DNA of 8,163 nt from an uncultured Clostridia bacterium (GTDB lineage: Bacteria > Bacillota > Clostridia > Oscillospirales > Acutalibacteraceae): NCBI GenBank assembly GCA_946187095.1, contig CAMHPW010000041.1:1-8163 (forward strand), given 5' to 3'. Below are positions 1-6,000 of this stretch, in pieces. Every line of letters starts with the position of its first letter. Position 1 is the first letter of the stretch. The notes under the pieces are model-generated. The model did no database searches. It was not told the origin of the DNA and was given only the letters and a program-made list of their open reading frames with translations. Both the position numbers and the translations under genes were made by a program.

Positions 1-41
1 CAATTCTTTTTGCAAAAGTAAATTTTTCGCTTTGAGATTTT
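1..41. other. AT-rich flank beyond the stop codon
   Basis: It is about 25% GC, against nearly half inside the gene. It contains a short loopless palindrome (CTTTTGCAAAAG-like, 6-18), too short for a terminator. On the minus strand one alternative frame, open from 129 down to 1, reads a Leu/Lys/Glu-rich, coiled-coil-like stretch at its end (QIENLKAKNLLLQKEL, 48-1). This could be ordinary 3' intergenic sequence or the start of foreign coding DNA; 41 bases cannot decide. Confidence 0.4.
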
Positions 42-3000
42 CTATTTGGGTGCGACTTTTGCATTGGTGTAAGAAGCCGTGAAAGTATCGGCTGATGTGA
101 TTTTTCCTGACGTGCCGGAAGAACCCTTGCTAATCCAGTCTGCCACTGATCCTTCAGATACGCTGTACTGTGTGTTATAGGGCAGATTTTCCACAACCAC
201 ATAAGCCGCTTTTTGTACATTAACGGTAAATTGTGCTTTTGTATTGCTTTCCAAAAGACTTGGGCTTGTATATGACTGTTCTGTAAGGTCATCTTCACCG
301 TTGGTAACCGTACCGGCAAATTTCTTGACAGAAATCGGCGTGCCATTGCCCTCAGCTGTTGACTTTCTCATTCCGATCGTATCGTTATTTTTTAATGTAA
401 ATACCATGCCTGACGGGGCTGTGAGTGTGACAGTGTAGGGGAAATCGACATTTGGACTCAATAAACTCGGCATACCCTCGGCATACTCTTTGACAAGTTT
501 CAGATTGCCTGTGATATCGTCATCGCCCACGGTGGCACTTGTTTCACCGGTAGGAACGTCCGTTTCTTCGGATTGTTTTGTATAGCCTGTGGGGGCTTTG
601 GATTCCACCCAGTAATAGTCGCCTGCCTTGGCAAGCTTGACGATTGTGCATTTTGATTCGGGCCTTCCGTTGTACACCTGATTGACAGCTGCAATAGCTG
701 CAACAGTTTCATCTTCGGGAGTATTAGGATTATCTTCAACTGCCGCCACTCCCTCAACAGTAGGCTGGAGATAATTTGTATCGACTCCCGAACCTGTTGA
801 TGGATCAGGTTTCAGCCATTTGATATATTCCTGAGTACCGTCTGAACCTGTCACGATGGTTGCAATTTTGATATTGGTGGTATTGGTCTTGGGGAGTTCT
901 TCATCACCCTCCTCACGCTTGTTGGCAAGTCCCAAAAGATAGGTATTTTTACTCTTATCATTATTAAAAGAACTTTCCTCAATATAGTTTGCAATCGTAT
1001 TTGCATTCTGACCGCTTGCCGTGACATCACTCGGCGTGACGAACTGATATAAGCCTTTGTCGGTCAGTTTTTTGATTTCGGAATGACGTTCTTTACCGCC
1101 TGCACTTCCCTTGCCTGTACCGTTGGTAATTTGGAAATAGGCGGCATTATCGGGAGCGACTATCTTGTAAACGTCTGTATTATTATACTGTGAACCAATG
1201 ACTTTATCGGGTTTGTAGCCGTCTGCATGGTTGATGACTTCCTCATTTTCGTCATAGAATACAACGTGTACATCGTCAAGCGGGGTACGGCTGACAGTAC
1301 TGTTGCTTACACTGTCGGGAGTACCGGTATTAACGAAATAAATGGTTTTCGCCTCATTGGTGCTGTAGGGAATCGTGGGCAGAGATGATTTTTGACTTGC
1401 CTCTACAGCCGTTGCGGTATAAGCAACAGCAGAAAATGCACCGTTTTGACCTGATGAAACAAGGTTACCGTTATTGGTATCAAGAACATAGTTAGTGCCG
1501 CCTGTCAGATTCTGTGCCACGGTGACTTTTCTTGAAGATGTCGTCACACCGTCGGTGAAAATGACCTTGCTGTATTTGCCCTCAGAGCCTTTGGGAATAC
1601 GGAACGCATATACTGTTTTGCCGTTGTTGTCGGTATAGGTAGTGTCGGCAACGCCTGTATTCGGAGTCATTGCCTTGACACCGGGCCAGTCTGTATAGGC
1701 ACCGTCCACATCACCGTAGAAATAGGCATAAACAGCTCCGCCGCTGGCAAAATTGCCTGTGGAATCGGTAAGATATACAAAATCGGAATCGGTTTTGGGA
1801 TTGAGCGGATCCGCCATAGATTCGTCTTTGTTGATGGTATAGCCGTTACGGACAGACTGAAGTGTAATCACTTTGTCGCTGCTGACATGGAGTGTCGAAC
1901 CGGCATGATGGAAATTCTCTATTGTAGTACGGTCATAATTGCCCGAAGTATAGGGCTGACCGTCAGACACTTTCACAGTCAGATTTTCCACAAGATTATA
2001 ACCATACGTACTCAGAGAACCTGTGGGACCGTCGGAAATCTTGAAAGAAGTTGCATTTTTTGGCAGTCTGATACGATAGAGATTGGCGGTACTTGTCGGA
2101 TCGGCTTTGATACCGCTGTATACAGCAGGATTGCTGCCGTCCTTGACACCCTGAATGGTTGTACTGCCGTTATAGAAAGTCACATAGGGATCGGCAATAG
2201 TCGGATCAGTACCGGAAGTGGGGGTTACATCGATATAGATAAAGTTATTGATATCGTCACTGCCGTTGATATTACTGATATAGCCGTAACGGTCTTCGGG
2301 CTGATAAGTTGCCGTATAAGTTGCCGAAGTCTGGATATAATCGTCCCAGCCCCAGTTATTGACATACACAGCACCACCGTCCCATGTTGACAGACCGGAA
2401 GCATTGCTGTTTCCGACTGTACCGCTGTTTACGGTATACAAGTGACCTGCTGTAAACGTAACTTTCTCCGAAGAATAGTTATTGGAGGACGGTGAACTAT
2501 TATTATGGAACATAACTTTATTGGGATCACCTGTAGTCGGGATTTTTGCCACATGGACATTATTGATGGTATGTCCTTCGGAAGTGGTATATGTGCTGCT
2601 TCCCGTGGTATGCACTGTAGACACTACAGTGTTGTTATTATAAAAAGTTGCATAGGTATCGTTCCACGAACCGCCGCTTGGCTGCTGAACATATATATTT
2701 TCAGTATCAACCGTAGCAACAGACGATTTTTGGTATATCTTGCCTTTCTCTGAAAGATCGGAAGGAAGTGTTATATTATCTGTCTGATTCGAGCTGGTGC
2801 CATCGCTGAAAATACATTTGGTATAACTTGAACCTGACGGCAAAGCATACTTCCATATATTGCTTGTTCCGACTCGTGTCATTTTCTGACCGGGGAAAGC
2901 ACCGTTATTGGTGCTGTTGTTCCAAAGATAGATATAAGGCGGATCCCAGTTTTTGGTATTTTTGAAATAAATCACGTTTGGAGTGGTGGTTGAACCGCTG

Positions 3001-6000
3001 CCGCCCCACTTCTTTGAAATATTGCTCGATTCATCGTCCTGAATATAACCGGAATCACCGGAAACATCCTGTGTGACATAAAGCACAACACCGTCCGGTT
3101 CTGTACCTGATGTGGCAGGGGTAACACCAACTTGTGAATAGCCTGCTACGGCAGATTCATCTACCTGCGGCACTGCCATATTGGAACTGATGGTATTGCC
3201 GCCGACATCGATCGTATATTCATCATTCTTTGTGAATACGGGATAGAGAAGTGTAGGCTCTGAACCCGTGCTGTTGGTGATACGATACTGCATATCACCG
3301 AGAGTATAATTTTCTTTATAACGGGAAATTTTGGATTTCAATTCATAGATATCCGCCTGCTGAAGTACAACATCACCGTTATTGGCAATCACTTTGAAAG
3401 ATGCCGCATTGTTCGGGATAGATACTTTATACCAGTGGTCTGTGGTTGTCAGGTCGACTTGTTCATCAGCGACAAATTTTGCTGTAATGGCAGTTTCAGT
3501 TGTCTGGAAAGGCGTACCGTCCTCACCGTAGAATATCACTTTGATATTGCTCATGGTCTTGGAAGTGACAAGATAGAGATTATCGCCACGCTTGGAATAC
3601 GTTTCGTCATTGATACTGTCCGTGGTATTGGTGGACTGTACCGTGCTTGCAATCAGTTCAAGCGTACCGTCACTCTTTGTATGGTAATACATACCGTCTT
3701 GTGTACGGTTGCCCGTTGCTCCGTTGGCATTGACATCGGCAACTTTCTCGTATATCTCATAAGGAGCGGTCGTGCCGTTGGGATAGGTCAGAGTGAAGTG
3801 CTTGACATAACGGGGTGATGTCAGTTGGGGAATATCGATGGTATACCATCTGTCGCCGTTGGCATCGGGTTCACTCTGGATAAGAGTATAGGTACCTGCA
3901 CCGTCTGCTGTTTTACCGCTTGCCGTAGAAACAAGAGCACCCTGATCGTCATAGAATCTCACTTTGACTTTGCCGATACCGTCTCCGGTACTTGTAACAG
4001 GCATCCATGCAGGAGAAGCATCATCAAGAATCTTGAGTTTGTCGCCACGGGTATTGTAATCAATGTGGGCATTTTGTGAACCGACAGAAATAACTGTTTC
4101 GCCCGCTGCCGTACTTTCGGCAAAGGTCGGTTCTGTTCTTGTGAGAGAAGTGCCGGAAAGTTTATAAACGAGTTTGCCTGTCGTATAGTCCTTGCTTACG
4201 ATAGGACTCTGAGCGTCACCATATTTGAGTATGTCACAGAAATTCGTTGTTTCATTCGGGCGGCTGATACCGTTGTTTATCTTGAATCTTGTTGCACCTG
4301 TACTGTCGGCAGGGATAGGCACTCTGTAATACTGATAAGTAACATTATTAGGTTCTTGTTCTGTACCTTCGTTAATAGTCTTTGTGCCGGCATAATCCAT
4401 GACATAGCCGTGACCGCCCTGAAGAATCTGTCTGCCGTGGTTGTCATAGAAAGTGATATGGGGATCGTCCCATGTACCGGCTGTAGTAGTGTCTATCTTC
4501 ACATAGATATACTCATCATTTGTGTTGGAACGTGCAGGATAAGTATCGGTGGGACCTTCGTCATAATGCTGATAAGGGCTGCCGTCAGCTTTATAGAGAT
4601 AACCGGGGTAATATTCAATGACACCGGTTTCCTGTCCGCCGTTCTGACTGCTCAGACCGTTATTGAAGATAACTTTGCTGTAATTTTTCCTGTCACCCTT
4701 GGGGATACGGAATTTATAGACAGTTTTGTCGTTGCTGTTTGTGAAAGTCGTTTCGGGGCTGAGGGGATAATTCGTTGTTACCGGCGGCTCACCGCTTGTA
4801 ACACCGTTTTCCGTGCCGTTATACTTACTGGACCGAGCAGGATAGTTGTATGTGGTTGAATAATACGCTGTAGCATTATCAGTATACTCGGTACCTGCCG
4901 CAGCAACGCCCGGCCATGCAGAATAGCAGGCTCTCTGCCAGTTGTCGGAACGGAGATTTCCGCCGCCGTAGAAATAAGCATAAATATGGTCGCCCCAAGT
5001 GCTGTCGGGTTTCTCAAAGTAGATATAGTCATAGTCACTGTCAACATCGGGGCTATCATAAGTCACGCTTGTATCCTCACCGGAAAGATCGGTGATTTTG
5101 CTTGCACTCCGGATAAGAGATACTTCTATGGGATGATTTGAATCCTGACAGTCTGCCATAGCGGTAACACTGCTGTTGTCATTAAGTACATAATAGTTGC
5201 CGTAGTTCTTGACACCCTTGCCTTTTTCAGTTGTAGAACCGTCATTCAGTACCTGAATATTTGTGCGGTAGGCATAGGGGGACTGAGGTGAATCATTAGC
5301 GGTAAAAGTGCCGGGAATTGTACTGTTGTCGATACCGTTGTTGATACGGAACGATTTCGCATTTTTTGGGATCGTCAGTTCATAGGTGAGATAATGCTCA
5401 ATGCCGTTGCTGTCGGCAAGCCTGTAATTGCTTTCCGCATAGGCATAAGGCTCCATCATATAGCCCGGGAACGGCTGACCGTTGACGGGAGTTGTGCCTG
5501 CTTCATCTTCAAAGAATTCGATATGGATATTGTGCCATACCTGCTGGCTGTTGCAGTAGAAGATAACTTTCTGGTCGGTGGGTTCATATTTTCTTGCCTG
5601 AGCCATCGTGCCCGTGTACGATGTATTGGAAGTACCGGGAATGGTACCGGTCATACGTTTGTCACTGACAGAACTGTCCTCCGGTGCCCAATAATTTTCT
5701 TCCGATGTAACAGGCACGTCCCAATAACATTTTTCACCGTTCTTTTCCTCATATTTGGAACCCCAGTTTGTTTTGTGATATATCTTGCCAAGTTCAAAAT
5801 TGAATCGTTTTGTGGTTCTGATACACTGGTCGCCGTAGTACATACAGAAACGCACTTCCGTATAGCCGTCGGGCGGCTGTATCTTCCATACGACCGTGGT
5901 TCTGCCGTTATAATCATCGACAAAGCGTTCCCATACGGCATATTCCACAAAGTCCTGTCCGTTATTTTTGGTGAACTGTGCGGCTACCCACGGATATTTT

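Noticed and set aside
6..18. Palindrome near the left end as a transcription terminator
   Set aside because: The arms are only about five to six base pairs of A/T-rich sequence with no loop and no GC-rich stem.
882..896. LPKTN at residues 2335-2339 as a sortase-type sorting signal
   Set aside because: It is internal, ends in Asn rather than Gly, and is not followed by a hydrophobic segment and basic tail; about 280 more residues follow.
1887..2390. Plus-strand open frame of 167 codons opposite M9
   Set aside because: Antisense shadow of the module array, with no domain signature; the same reasoning applies to 4356-4859 and the other plus-strand frames inside the gene.
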